Shown in pieces: positions 1 through 10,752 of a stretch of DNA of 64,000 bases (its first letter is position 1; the number at the start of each line of letters is the position of its first letter). Below the pieces are notes generated by a model that was given only the letters and a program-made list of their open reading frames with translations, was not told the origin of the DNA and made no database searches. The position numbers were made by a program, and so were the translations under genes. The DNA lies in contig JBAIAA010000812.1 in NCBI GenBank assembly GCA_037893245.1, forward strand, positions 558,001-622,000. The letters are read 5' to 3'. The DNA is from Crossaster papposus. Its lineage: Eukaryota; Echinodermata; Asteroidea; Velatida; Solasteridae.

Positions 1-1044
1 TTTTCCAAATCATTTGCTCACTGCACCTTGGCGGCAAATTATCGTAAGCTTAGATGCCTTTCGGGTTCTACTTCTCCCCCGAAAGATGAAGACGACTATG
101 TAGCCTGGATCGACCACATCGAAGGTCAGATGGATAAATGGCAGGACTTGGATGACGCAGAGAAGAGAAAGCGTATCCGTGAGGCTCTGCGGCCACCTGC
201 CCTCAACATCATCAACGATCTTCGACGTGACGATCCAACTGCCACTTCTCTAGACTACCTTAAGGCTTTAGACATCGCTTTTGGTGACACGGAGACGGAC
301 GACGAGTTGTTCGTGAAATTTCATGGTTTGGCCCAGGCTGCTGGTGAGTCTCCTAAGTTTTTGACTAGGCTTCAAAATGTATTGAGGCGGGCTCTGAGAA
401 GGAGTGTGGTCCCTCATTCCCAGGCTGACAAAATGCGCCTCAGCCAGTTTATCCGTGGTATCTTGTACGACGAGATGATACTGGTAAACCTGCAACTGAG
501 AGACAAGATGAGTCAGCCACCGTCTTTCCTAGCCCTGCTGTCCATGGTCAGAAAGCAAGAAGATGAGGCCAGACTGAAGCTGCAGAGTCGTGGTTGTCCC
601 ACCCTCGGGGCACAACAAGCTTGACATCTTCAGCACGCTGCTCACCCTCCGACTCACCACTCTAACTTTGCCCATCCTCAGGCACCATATTCTCTCTCTT
701 CACACTATCCTCATCCTGCCAGTCCTCAGGCACAGTTTCTCCATCAGAATGCCACTCCAGCTACTCCTCAGAGCATTTCACAGCACACGCAGGCCTGCAA
801 CACTCCTCGAGATCAGGCTCAGTGGAGACAACCTCGTCAGAACCTTGACCGAGGCAATGAGAGGGGCACTTTGGTAGATTTTTGTTTTTCGTGTGGTCAG
901 GAGGGACACATCCGCCGGAGATGCATGAACCCTGCCAACGCTGAGGTGGTCAATCGAAAGTTGATCCACTTCATCCTTGGAGGACCATCGGGAAACGGGC
1001 TCGGACGTCTGCAGGAGGGGAACCAGATGTCCGAACGCCGGTAA
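1..1044 (+). pseudogene. gag: Gag, PNMA-like capsid domain plus zinc knuckle, partial
   Basis: The frame is open to base 1, so the true start lies to the left. The first 200 residues resemble the PNMA/Ty3 capsid domain, with the pattern WIDHIEGQMDKW followed by EKRKRIREALRPPALNII and a paired arginine-rich helix. One in-frame TGA at 622-624 interrupts the gene; the same frame then runs through a proline/histidine/glutamine-rich linker to a CCHC zinc knuckle (CFSCGQEGHIRRRC) at 883-924 and ends at TAA 1042-1044. Gag packages element RNA into cytoplasmic particles. The single stop fits CGA to TGA. Pol follows in another frame, so a programmed shift or suppression would have been needed in the active ancestor. 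Confidence 0.85.
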
Positions 1045-2216
1045 GCCCCAAGATTAAATATGAGGCAGGAACGGATGTTCCTCAGGGATTGGTCGATGAT
1101 ACAGTCACACCACGGTGTTGGGTTGATGGACTCGACACCCACTGCCTACTGGACAGTGGCTCTCAAGTCACTCTGATATCTAAAGGTTTCTTTGACCGTC
1201 TCAATCGTCAGTTGCACCCCCTTAACGATCTTGTTTTGTTCCATGGAGGTGATGGGAAGATGCCATACTTGGGTTGGACTTATGTGTCTATGGGGTTTGA
1301 CGACTCCTTCAGTGGGACCAGTAGTCAATTCGAAACCTTTGCTTTGGTCGTCCCAAATGGACGAAACTCCAGTGTCCAACCAATTATAGTTGGGACAAAT
1401 TCAGGTTTTTTCCGCAGCTGTTTTGAGTCATGTAAGCAGCAGGCAGGTCATCGGGTTGTACAGAGTCTGAATATCAGTGCCGCATGCCGAAAGATCTATA
1501 AGGACATCGCCGATGAGAACAAGATTCCTGGTGATGCTAGGCTTGGAACAGTCAGGACTCGTTCAAAACGTGTTCTTACCTTTCAGCCTGGCGAGCAGAA
1601 ATCTGTCAGTGGGTCTTGGCGAAATATCCTGCACAAACCAGTGACTGTGCTAATTGAAGCTCAGGAAAGGCGTAGACTGCCGACAGGGTTGGAAGTGACA
1701 CCTCTTGTCACTGAACTCCCTGGGAATTCGACAAGCACTGTCAATGTAATAGTTGTCAACCGTACCAGTCAGAAGATAACAGTCCCAGGAAATTGTCCTT
1801 TGGCAGACGTTTTTATCCCTGAATGGTGTCATGAAGCTCCGAGTGTGGGAGAACCTACGAAAGCTTCAAGCGCCAAGGCTACTACAAGCAACAATGTCCA
1901 CTCAAATTCCTCTGATAATGATTTTGACAACCTTCCTTTTGTCTGGGGTTCGATCTCCCCTGAAAGGAAGAAACAAATTCTTGACAAGATGAGGTTAAGA
2001 TCTCAGGTTTTCTCTAGACACGACTGGGATGTAGGACAAACGACACAAGCCGAGCACCAGATCAACCTTGAAGATGGCTCTCCATTTAGGGAAAGATCGC
2101 GAAGAATAGCTCCAGCTGATCTCAAAGACTTGAGGCTACACTTGCAACAGCTGTTAGACAACGACATCATCAGAGAGTCACGCAGCCCATATGCTTCACC
2201 GATTGTGCTTGTTCGT

Positions 2217-2712
2217 GTAACGTTACTCTGTAGCGGGCCAAGCAGAATGAGGCGTGGGGTCATAAATAACCAAAGAAAATGACGGCAGACAAGGCAGACT
2301 TCGGGGGCGCCTCCCAGATTTAGTTTTAATACACAAACAAATCGAATTAATATTTACAAAAGTAAGGAGCACATTAATACAAGTAGGTGGATTATACAAT
2401 TAAAGTAACACTTACAAACTATAAGACCGGTGCAGGCACGAGGCTGGAGGAAAACACACAACAGAAAATACCCAAACGCAAAAGTGGCTACAAAAATAAC
2501 GGAATGACCCACGCCCCAATTGCGCGAACCAGTCTTATAGTCTGCAAAGTGCACTCGACCAAATGGAATCCAAATAACTAATAAATGTAAAGCTGCATTA
2601 CAAGTGGCAAACATATGTAAGAATGAAAGGAATTTAAGGAACGAATAAAAAGTGAATGAAATGGTGGAGTGTAAAGCATGTAGCGCAGGTGGTGAACATA
2701 CGTATTTGTTAC
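2217..2712. repeat. Solo-LTR-like insertion inside RT
   Basis: This AT-rich, non-coding stretch of 496 bp begins TGTAACGTTA and ends TTTGTTACA, so it has the TGTAAC...GTTACA ends of an LTR. It sits exactly between the RT N-terminal part and a displaced gag segment. It does not resemble the 3' LTR at 6518 beyond its ends. A solo LTR of another family is the simplest reading; no target-site duplication is visible because the right flank is not RT sequence. Confidence 0.55.
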
Positions 2713-2912
2713 AGACGGACGACGAGTTGTTTGTGAAATTTCATGGTTTGGCCCAGGCTGCTGGTGAGTCTCCTTCTAAGTTTTTGACTAGGCTTCAAAA
2801 TGTATTGAGGCGGGCTCTGAGAAGGGGTGTGGTCCCTCATTCCCAGGCTGACAAAATGCGCCTCAGCCAGTTTATCCGTGGTATCTTGTACGACGAGATG
2901 ATACTGGTAAAC
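2713..2912 (+). repeat. Displaced copy of gag (matches 295-491) inside RT
   Basis: The segment repeats gag from GACGGACGACGAGTTG to GATGATACTGGTAAAC almost exactly, but has three extra bases in the proline-serine stretch, so it came from a sister copy, not from this gag. It then joins directly to RT coding sequence (GSLRMCIDYR). The junction shares a short AAAC stretch with the RT codons expected there, which points to template switching or microhomology repair. Confidence 0.85.
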
Positions 2913-5865
2913 GGTAGCTTGCGGATGTGTATTGACTATCGTACACTGAATGCACGCTGATCAGTACGCAGTCCCACTTATACAAGAGGCGATTGATTGT
3001 CTGAACGGCAGCTGTTGGTTTTCGGTGATCGATTTGAAATCTGGGTTTTATCAGATACCTATGCGTCAAGAAGACAAGGAGAAAACGGCATTCATCTGTC
3101 CTTTGGGTTTCTATCAGTTTGAACGAATGCCTCAAGGTGTCAAAGGTGCTCCTGCAACTTTCCAAAGGTTAATGGAGACCTGCATGTCTGGAATCAACAT
3201 GACTGAGGTGTTGGTATACATGGATGATCTCATCATCTTTGGTCGATCCTTAGGCCAGATGGAAGAGAGACTAATGAAGGTTCTTGATCGTCTTGCCGAT
3301 TTTGGACTGAAAGTGTCTCCAGAAAAGTGTCAACTCTGTTGTATGTCAGTCAAGTATCTCGGGCATGTAGTCTCAGAAAAAGGGGTACAAACTGATCCAG
3401 AGAAAATGTCTGCTCTGGAGACATGGCCTCGACCTCTGAATGTCAAGCAAGTTCGATCGTTCCTTGGTTTTGCAGGCTATTATCGTCGTTTCATTGAGAA
3501 CTACTCCAAAATAGCCCGTCCTCTGAATGACCTCACTGTTGGATGTGTTTACCCTAAAAAGCGGGGCCGTCCAGCACCGAAAGCGTCATCTGATCCCCAT
3601 GCTCGTGAGGCCGGCGACCCACTTGGTGAACTATGGACGACAGAGTGTGAAAAAGCGTTTCTCACTTTGAAGGATCGCCTTGTTTCTGCTCCTGTACTTG
3701 CATTTGCAGATCTGTCCAAGCCCTTTGTGTTACACATTGATGCGAGTCGTGATGGTTTGGGTGGAGTTCTGTATCAAGATCATGATGGAAAGCTTCGTCC
3801 TGTCGCATACGGTAGTCGTGGTTTGTCACATACTGAGAAAAACTACCCTGCCCATAAGCTGGAATATCTGGCATTGAAATGGGCCGTCACTGATAAATTC
3901 CGTGATTACTTGTACATGGCCAAAGGAACTAAAGTGATGACTGACAATAACCCGCTCACTTATGTTCTTTCCTCGGCCAAACTGGATGCCACTGGGCATC
4001 GATGGCTGGCCGCATTGTCAAACTTTGACTTTTCAATCCACTACAAGCCAGGGCGGACAAACACTGATGCAGATGCTTTGTCACGTAGACCCCACTCACC
4101 TGAGCTTGATCAGCAGTTCGAGGAGGAACAGCGAGACAAAATAGAGAAACTTGAAGGTCGACTTAAGGGCACTGGTGAGATACAGGATGTCATCTGTCCT
4201 AAAGAAGTTGTGGGCGCTCTGTATTTCCAGTGTGGTGCCAAGGTATCTGCACGTGAATACGACAGACAGACAGATTCAGTCACATCTTGTACAAATGACA
4301 GTGTTCCACTGATCCATTCCTTGTCTGTAGGTGCAAATGCCGTCCCTGACTGTTATGCATCAGTTTCCGAGATGAGCAAGTTGGATTGGGGAGAAATCCA
4401 ACTAGAGGACCCGATTATCAAGCAAGCCACAACCTTTGTGAAATTGGGTAGGAAACCAGACTCGCAAGCAGACCTGCCAGGTGAAGTGAAGCTGATCCTT
4501 AGGGAGTTTGAAAAACTTTCCCTTTCCAATGGGATTTTGTACAGATCTGTTACAAACTCATTGGGTAACAAATGCTTTCAACTTGTCCTTCCTTCCCAAT
4601 TTTGCATCCAAGCGATACGAGGACTGCACAACGAGTTAGGACATCTCGGTGTCGAGCGCACACTAGCACTCGCACGAGACCGATTCTACTGGCCTCGAAT
4701 GGCTGCAGAGATTGACAACTGGGTCAAACACTGTACTCGATGTGTTGCCAGAAAGACACCTCAGAAACCTGCTGCACCACTGGTAAACATTAAGACTAAT
4801 GGTTCTTTGGAACTGGTCTGCATGGATTTCTTATCCTTGGAGGCAGACCGTAGCAACAAAAAGTCTATCCCGGTAGTGACTGATCATTTCACTCGTTATG
4901 CTTAGGCTTTCCCTACTAAAGACCAAACTGCTCGCACTGTGGCTAAGGTCTTATGGGAGAATTTCTTTGTTCACTATGGGTTGCCCCAGCGTTTTCACTC
5001 CGACCAGGGGCGTGACTTTGAGAGCAAGGTTGTGAAAGAGTTAACACTCCTGCTAGGCATCAAGAAGTCACGAACTACGCCCTACCATCCCCAAGGTGAC
5101 CCCCAACCAGAGCGATTCAATCGCACTTTGTTAAATATGCTAGGTACCTTGAAAGACGAGAAGAAAGCCCATTGAATCAAGTATGTCAGTGCATTAGTTC
5201 ATGCATACAATTGCACTAAGCATGACAGCACCGGTTTCTCGCCCTATTTTCTCATGTTTGGCAGAGAGGCAAGACTCCCCATCGACTTGAGGTATGGGAT
5301 AAGTGCAGATGATTTCACAACTGCAGACCACGCACAATATGTCAAAGGGCTGAGAGAGCAGCTTCTGCGCGCCTATCAGCTTGCAACCAACAATTCAGCT
5401 AAATCAGGTGAAAGTAACAAAGTTTGACATGACCGACGTGTCAGAGGACACGAGCTTCGGTCTGGCGATCGAGTGTTGATCAGAAACCTTGGCTTGCAAG
5501 GAAAACACAAGATAGCTGATCAATGGGACCCTACAATTCTTTTGGTAACGGAACGCATCAGCCCAGATATGCCAGTGTACCGTGTCAAGCCAGAGACAGG
5601 AGAAGGGCGTGTCCGAACACTGCATAGGAACATTTTGTTGCCTATCGACTACTTCAATGATGAGGAGTCTCAGCATCGTGTCACCAGGCCCAATCGTCCC
5701 GTCACGAGAGCAGCGGCTAAGATCAGCCCTCCCCGAGATCAGTCTGACTCTGAAAGTCAACCATCCAGTGATGATGAGGTTGTTGTGGTTTTCCCTAAGA
5801 AATTACTCAACCCCCCACTTAATATGGAGGCACCTGAGTTTGTTCCTCGGCAACAACAATACTGA

Positions 5866-6488
5866 TCTGTCGGTAGATACCTGTCAAGTAGAGGAACACA
5901 TTTCACTCACGAAACAACCTTCGCATTCTCACCACGAAGAAGTATGTGATGATAATGAGAACTCTTTTCCTGAACAATCTCCATCTCCTTCTGAAAAGAC
6001 ACCCAGTGTCTCAGAGAATTTGTTCACAGAGCAACCTCCACTTTCCCGTGAGCACACCAGTGATGATGCTGACCCATCCAACGTTTCTGTGGTACCCCTT
6101 GTGCCATTAGATTTTTCTTCTCCTGACAGAGGTCAGGGACACTTTATGGTAGCCAGTCCTTCACCAGCACCCGTATTGTCTCCATTAGTTTCTCAGAATG
6201 AAGGAGACGATAAGAAGGAGGAGACCAGTGAAGATGTTTTCTGCATCACTGCAAAGGAGCAATCTCCTCAATGCAACGTTAGTGATGAGGTACATCATGT
6301 TACTACTGGGGGCTCCTAAGTAACTAGCGACTCCCCAACCGAAGAGTTCTTGCAAGAAATGTCTGACCCCGAGTCAAACTTTGTCAGGCGCTGAAGTTTG
6401 CAGAGAAGGGGAAACCTGTGTTTAGCCGGCAATCCCGATCATCTAGGATGTTTGCCGAGTTAAAGAAGAAGGTTTTCGGTCCTTAGAA
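5866..6488 (+). pseudogene. Acidic serine/proline-rich tail after Pol
   Basis: An open frame shifted against pol (open 5582-6319) is rich in Ser, Pro, Glu and Asp and has no recognisable domain. A further frame continues to a stop at 6486-6488 just before the polypurine tract. It may be the C-terminal tail of Pol after one frame change near 5860, or a separate accessory ORF. I see no envelope features (no signal peptide, no transmembrane segment). Confidence 0.4.
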
Positions 6489-6507
6489 ATGTATATATGT
6501 GTATAGT

Positions 6508-6517
6508 AAGGGGAGGA
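6508..6517 (+). promoter_or_regulatory. Polypurine tract
   Basis: AAGGGGAGGA lies directly before the TGTAACCCC start of the 3' LTR, the normal place for the plus-strand primer in LTR retrotransposons. Confidence 0.8.
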
Positions 6518-9013
6518 TGTAACCCCGACCCAAAACAGGTCTTGGGTTATTGTATTATTTAATATTTTCTATTTTGTATGACTATGTTTCCCATTTGTAA
6601 GATTCCCTTCTTACTCAACTTTGTTGGTTCTTTATCTTTTTTTTTCTTACTGGTGAGTTTATTCCAGTAGACCCTTGATCTCTGCCTACCCTTTGTAGGG
6701 ATAGTCTTTGATCTTTTATCTTTTATCTTTCCTGGAAGTTCAGAGGATGTTCTTTGTGTCCTCTGCCTTTTATTGGTGGCTGGTACACCAGTGTGTACAC
6801 ACACAATAAACTTCCATAAGTTAAGCATGATGTGGGGACTCTTAATCCCTGCTTGTTTATTACATCTTGCAGGAGCTGTTAAAACAACAAGGTTCTGTTG
6901 ATTTCAGATCTCCCTGGTTACTAAGTGGCCAATCAGTATAGAGTCATGTGTGACAATTTGAAGTTTGACCAATGAGAGCCTGGGTTGATCATGTGGTCAG
7001 GGCATGCTTTGGGTGCCAGCTTGCCCCAAATTTTAGCAAGACTTGGCATAACCGACTCTGCCATCGTGCTGACTGCATGTCTGCTATTTTCATCTGCTGT
7101 TTTGAGCAAATTGTTGTTTTCGATTGGAGGACCCTGATCCCAAGTTTCCTCCTGTTTGCACGAATGTTTGGCTCTCTGTTTTAGGCGAGTTTGATTTACT
7201 ATTTATATTGTGTTTAGATTATTATATGTTTGCTCAGATTTTTAGTCATTGACATTTCACTGTGTTCATCCTGACTTTTCGTAAATTATGAAGAGAATTT
7301 TCTGAGTTGTATTTCTATTAAGTCTGGACTTCAGGAATTTGAGAGAGTCCAGACATATTGGTGAAGTAAAAGACTTTGGCGATTAATTATATTGTCAAGT
7401 TTGATAATGTGCTGAGAGATCCAAAAAGGATACTCTCATGATTTTGCATTTTTTATATTAACTTTAGGTAAAGTGTTTTAGCAAGATAAGTTTGTAGTAA
7501 GTTAGATTTGCGCCTTTTCTTTACTCTTGCATGAAGCACATGCAAATGGTTTAGAGTCAAACCAAGAATAAGTAATGCTCCAGATTTTATTTAGCATTGT
7601 ATAGACTTTTGGTGTTTTATGAAGTCGGGGTGATCAACTGACTATGGTCCCAAATTCTGGGATGATTGAATATTTTTATTGAATTTCTATTCCGCAGTTA
7701 TGATTAACTTGTTCAAGTGTTTGGCGGACATTTTCTTGTGGTTTTGATTAACCCAAGCTCAAAGACACAAACTGTTGTCTTGTGTTAAAGTTTTAGGCTG
7801 TATGCGAAAAGATGCATATTCTGTATTTATTTATTTGTAGATTCCGGTTTTTAGTGCCGTTCGTATATTATTCTGTTATGGATCGAAACTTAGAGATACA
7901 AATTGTTCTCTCATGATCAAGTTTGGAACTTGCTATTCCTGCATTTGAACAGTTCGATTAAGATTTGGAGTTTTCTATTTTTGATTTGTGTCTCACGTAT
8001 GAGACTGAGAAATGTAGTCCTTTTTATCAAGTTTAGTTTTAAAGTCGTTCCAATTAAGGAAATACCTTTGAGTATTTCTGAGAAGTACTAGACAACAAAT
8101 TGATTTCTTTTATATTTTTTCTATGATAAAGAAGTTCATGCAATACATGTCAATATCGTGTACATGTAGGTTGCTGTTGTTAAATTTTAAAAAAGCCTTC
8201 CACATGATGGATAGTTATAAAGTGTGTTAAATTTGCATGTAGAAAAGTCAGCCATTTTGACCTGACTCTGTAGTAATTAGATGGATTTAGTAATGTGGCA
8301 TAGACCCCTATGCAACTCTCTGTTTTGGACTAAAACGACTGGACCGTGCCATTTGAAGGGTAACTTAGACCGGACCGTCTGCGTGTTCCCGACCTGCCCT
8401 CCAGGCATCCCATTCTGTGCTCCAGCACGTCCAGTACGCCAAGCCTACTGCTATCCTCGACGCCCAACGACAAGACGTTCGAGCGATCCAGGCACAAGAA
8501 CAATCCAGCATCGCCCTAGACATAGCCACTTCATCTCTTTGTCTTGTTCAAGACCCCGCAAGTATCTTACTTTGGTTTTACATGTACATGTAGCAACAAA
8601 TGACGAGAGTTGTCATTTCTACTTCTATCTTCGATTGAACTCTTCTTCAAGTGCTCTACTTCATCATCTCGTTCTACATATCCTTCAACTCCTTCTACCC
8701 CATGACTCCGATCTACCGAGAATGGACGAATCGCGAGCGTTAACTGTCTTTTAGGTTTTGGCGCCCTTTTTATTCTGAGCTCAAATTTTGTATTTAAAAT
8801 CATACAGGATCCTGTGTTTTGTGTAAAATATCTTAACCCATTGCATTTTTCATTTGTATTGCTATTACCTGAGATTATTTTCTTCTTGAAATAAAACATT
8901 TTCTTTGTGTATGCAAATCCCGAATTGTGTGAAGTCAAGAGTTTTTACCAAAAGGGAGTTAAATTAATATAAATTTGGTTCCTGTTATTTTGGAATGTGA
9001 ACCACGGGTTACA
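6518..9013 (+). repeat. 3' long terminal repeat, about 2.5 kb
   Basis: The stretch begins TGTAACCC and ends GGGTTACA, an 8-base perfect inverted end pair with the TG...CA rule. Beyond 9013 the sequence is host intron that matches 62930 onward. The length is long for Ty3/gypsy. Inside are AATAAA-type signals near 6804 and 8890. The interior is AT-rich with no credible gene; the frame at 8281-8754 has no recognisable protein. Confidence 0.75.
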
Positions 9014-9052
9014 CATGTATCAACCTTTATATTTAAGAATCTGCAGGACTAC

Positions 9053-9269
9053 CTGCAGTTGGACGTAGGCGCGTCGTTGCCAGTGCCCATGCAGTAGGAT
9101 CCAGCTGTGCACACCACGCAGGCCACGTCGTCAATCTGCTGGGGTAGGGCGTTGAAAGTCCCCGCTGGGCAAAGGAACTCGTTGGACCTTGTGGTGCTGT
9201 TGGGACAGTAGTGGCCCGTCGGGCAGACGTTATCGACGAAGTCGGTGGAGTTGGCCAGGGAGAAGAAGC
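9053..9269 (-). CDS. Exon of GCC2/GCC3 cysteine-rich gene (3'-most in window)
   Basis: This exon codes for one GCC2/GCC3-type repeat with CPTGHYC, CPAGTFN and an ACVVCTAGSYC segment. The acceptor is GGCCCCAG and the donor CTGCAG|GTAGTC. It enters in phase 1 (joining CPEG of the exon above to FFS) and leaves in phase 2. Its paralogue at 62970-63186 reads FFC where this one reads FFS, so a cysteine is lost here. The next exon should resemble 62650-62827 but lies beyond the retrotransposon, outside the window. The protein family is extracellular and disulphide-rich; its precise role is unknown to me. Confidence 0.85.
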
Positions 9270-9354
9270 CTGGGGCCAAAAAGAAAAACAAATTGGAATA
9301 AGAGAAACTTTTGTTTATTGACTGACTAAAAAACTGACTAAAGTAGGTTCATTC

Positions 9355-9475
9355 AATCGCAAGTGAATCGCAAGTGAATCGCAAGTGAATCGCAAGTGAA
9401 TCGCAAGTGAATCGCAAGTGAATCGCAAGTGAATCGCAAGTGAATCGCAAGTGAATCGCAAGTGAATCGCAAGTC
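9355..9475. repeat. 11-bp minisatellite, unit GAATCGCAAGT, about 11 copies
   Basis: Near-perfect direct repeats in an intron of the cysteine-rich gene. The same array recurs at 63271-63382 with about 10 copies. Reading frames through it are by-products of the repeat. Confidence 0.95.
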
Positions 9476-9498
9476 TAGGTTGATTTTAGAAGCTTGTA

Positions 9499-9984
9499 AT
9501 GGACCGGGGATGGACCGGGGATGGACCGGGGATGGACCGGGGATGGACCGGGGATGGACCGGGGATGGACCGGGGATGGACCGGGGATGGACCGGGGATG
9601 GACCGGGGATGGACCGGGGATGGACCGGGGATGGACCGGGGATGGACCGGGGATGGACCGGGGATGGACCGGGGATGGACCGGGGATGGACCGGGGATGG
9701 ACCGGGGATGGACCGGGGATGGACCGGGGATGGACCGGGGATGGACCGGGGATGGACCGGGGATGGACCGGGGATGGACCGGGGATGGACCGGGGATGGA
9801 CCGGGGATGGACCGGGGATGGACCGGGGATGGACCGGGGATGGACCGGGGATGGACCGGGGATGGACCGGGGATGGACCGGGGATGGACCGGGGATGGAC
9901 CGGGGATGGACCGGGGATGGACCGGGGATGGACCGGGGATGGACCGGGGATGGACCGGGGATGGACCGGGGATGGACCGGGGAT
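9499..9984. repeat. 11-bp minisatellite, unit ATGGACCGGGG, about 44 copies
   Basis: Almost perfect array of 486 bp. Each unit has GG and GGGG runs, so two-tier G-quadruplexes are possible, and the 11-bp period is close to one helical turn. The paralogous array at 63406-63990 has about 53 copies, so the locus varies in length. Frames of up to 186 codons here are artefacts of an 11-nt unit read cyclically. Confidence 0.97.
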
Positions 9985-10069
9985 GTTGTATATTACTTTT
10001 AACCAAACCTTGCGAGCTTTAATAGCAGTTTTTAAATGAAAGGGTAACCAAAACTACATTCCTGCTTAC

Positions 10070-10353
10070 CTTCAGGGCACACTTTACAACTCCCATGTCC
10101 CTCCTGGTCCTGGTACTCCCCAGCCTCGCAGCCAATCGGCAGCACTGTTTCCAGGGCACACCCCGCCGACCCCAGTGTGACCCCCGAGGATCGGGCAAGT
10201 GGCCGGGTAGGTCTTGTTCTTCGAGGGGTTGTTGGGGTTGGCTCGGTCCACACTGGAGTCGCACCAGTAGCCCTCATCGCAGAGGAGGCTGTAGGACGTG
10301 GCCGCGTTGTTGGGGCAGTAGTAGCCGCCGGGGTAGTCTGTGCACTGCTGGAC
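10070..10353 (-). CDS. Exon of GCC2/GCC3 cysteine-rich gene
   Basis: Enters in phase 0 from the exon at 18159 and leaves in phase 1 at CCTGAAG|GTAAGC. The first part reads CTDYPGGYYCPNN and CDEGYWC; the second part, GCEAGEYQDQEGHGSC with KVCPEG, is in another frame. A one-base change in the G-rich middle (about 10140-10190) is needed to join them. The acceptor is CTAAACAG. Codes for about one and a half cysteine-rich repeats. Confidence 0.8.
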
Positions 10354-10752
10354 CTGTTTAGTCACGAGCAATATTGCAGGCATGAGAATGGGTTGTGCTA
10401 GAAAAAACTGAAAAATAGCGATTCACTATTAATGACCCAATCAAGCTGTAGGCTTGGCCTGAGCCGAAGGCGAGGCATGCCGGGGGTTTCAGGGGGCCGG
10501 CGCCCCCTTTAGAAAATTTTGACAATTTAGGTACTGAAAAGTAGCATTTTCAAGCAATTTTCAATGTAATTTTTTTATCTGAATGTCCATAGGCCCTATT
10601 AAACAGCAGAAATAAACACAATTGACACTTGAGAATCTAAATGTATCACTCTATAATAACAAGTTACCAATTGATACAAATTTTAAGTTCTTGAGTTATT
10701 TCTTGAGAAGATTTTGAGAATTTTGAGATGTGGATTTCCATTTTAAACAATA
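10354..10752. other. Intron stretch without gene
   Basis: Holds a short GC-rich repeat-like piece (about 10440-10500, GGCTTGGCCTGAGCCGAAGG) followed by AT-rich sequence up to the fold-back element. Nothing else recognised. Confidence 0.5.

Larger units (their letters stand above)
1045..5865 (+). pseudogene. pol: Pol polyprotein: protease, RT, RNase H, integrase, broken
   Basis: Domains in order: retropepsin-like protease with the active-site motif DSGSQVTLIS near 1152; RT start up to about 2216; an insertion (2217-2912); RT resuming with CIDYRTLN and the catalytic YMDD at 3217-3228; RNase H (3720-4090) with the usual acidic residues; integrase with an HHCC zinc finger (about 4627-4745) and a DD35E core with HSDQGRDFE and ERFNRT; then a chromo-like tail. 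Breaks: the 2.2-2.9 kb insertion, a frame change near 2945, and in-frame stops TAG 4903, TGA 5173 and TGA 5425, all in one frame. The stops look like CAG to TAG and TGG or CGA to TGA changes, meaning C-to-T decay. It made the enzymes for reverse transcription and integration; this copy is dead. Confidence 0.93.
1..9013 (+). mobile_element. Ty3/gypsy LTR retrotransposon, 5' part outside window
   Basis: The element enters from the left edge inside gag and continues as gag, protease, reverse transcriptase, RNase H and integrase, then a polypurine tract and a 3' LTR. The order RT-RNaseH-integrase is the Ty3/gypsy order. The 3' boundary is firm because the paralogous intron at 62930 carries the same flank without the element. 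It sits in an intron of the minus-strand cysteine-rich gene, 39 bp beyond the donor of the exon at 9053. Several stops, an inserted LTR-like piece and a misplaced gag segment show it cannot move by itself. The 5' LTR and primer-binding site are not in the window. Confidence 0.92.

Noticed and set aside
5582-6319. Envelope gene of the retrotransposon
   Set aside because: Low-complexity acidic sequence without signal peptide or transmembrane segment.
8281-8754. 157-codon frame in the LTR
   Set aside because: No recognisable domain, inside a non-coding LTR with unlike composition.
9353-10039. Open frames over the 11-bp arrays on both strands
   Set aside because: Repeat artefacts; the arrays are intronic.
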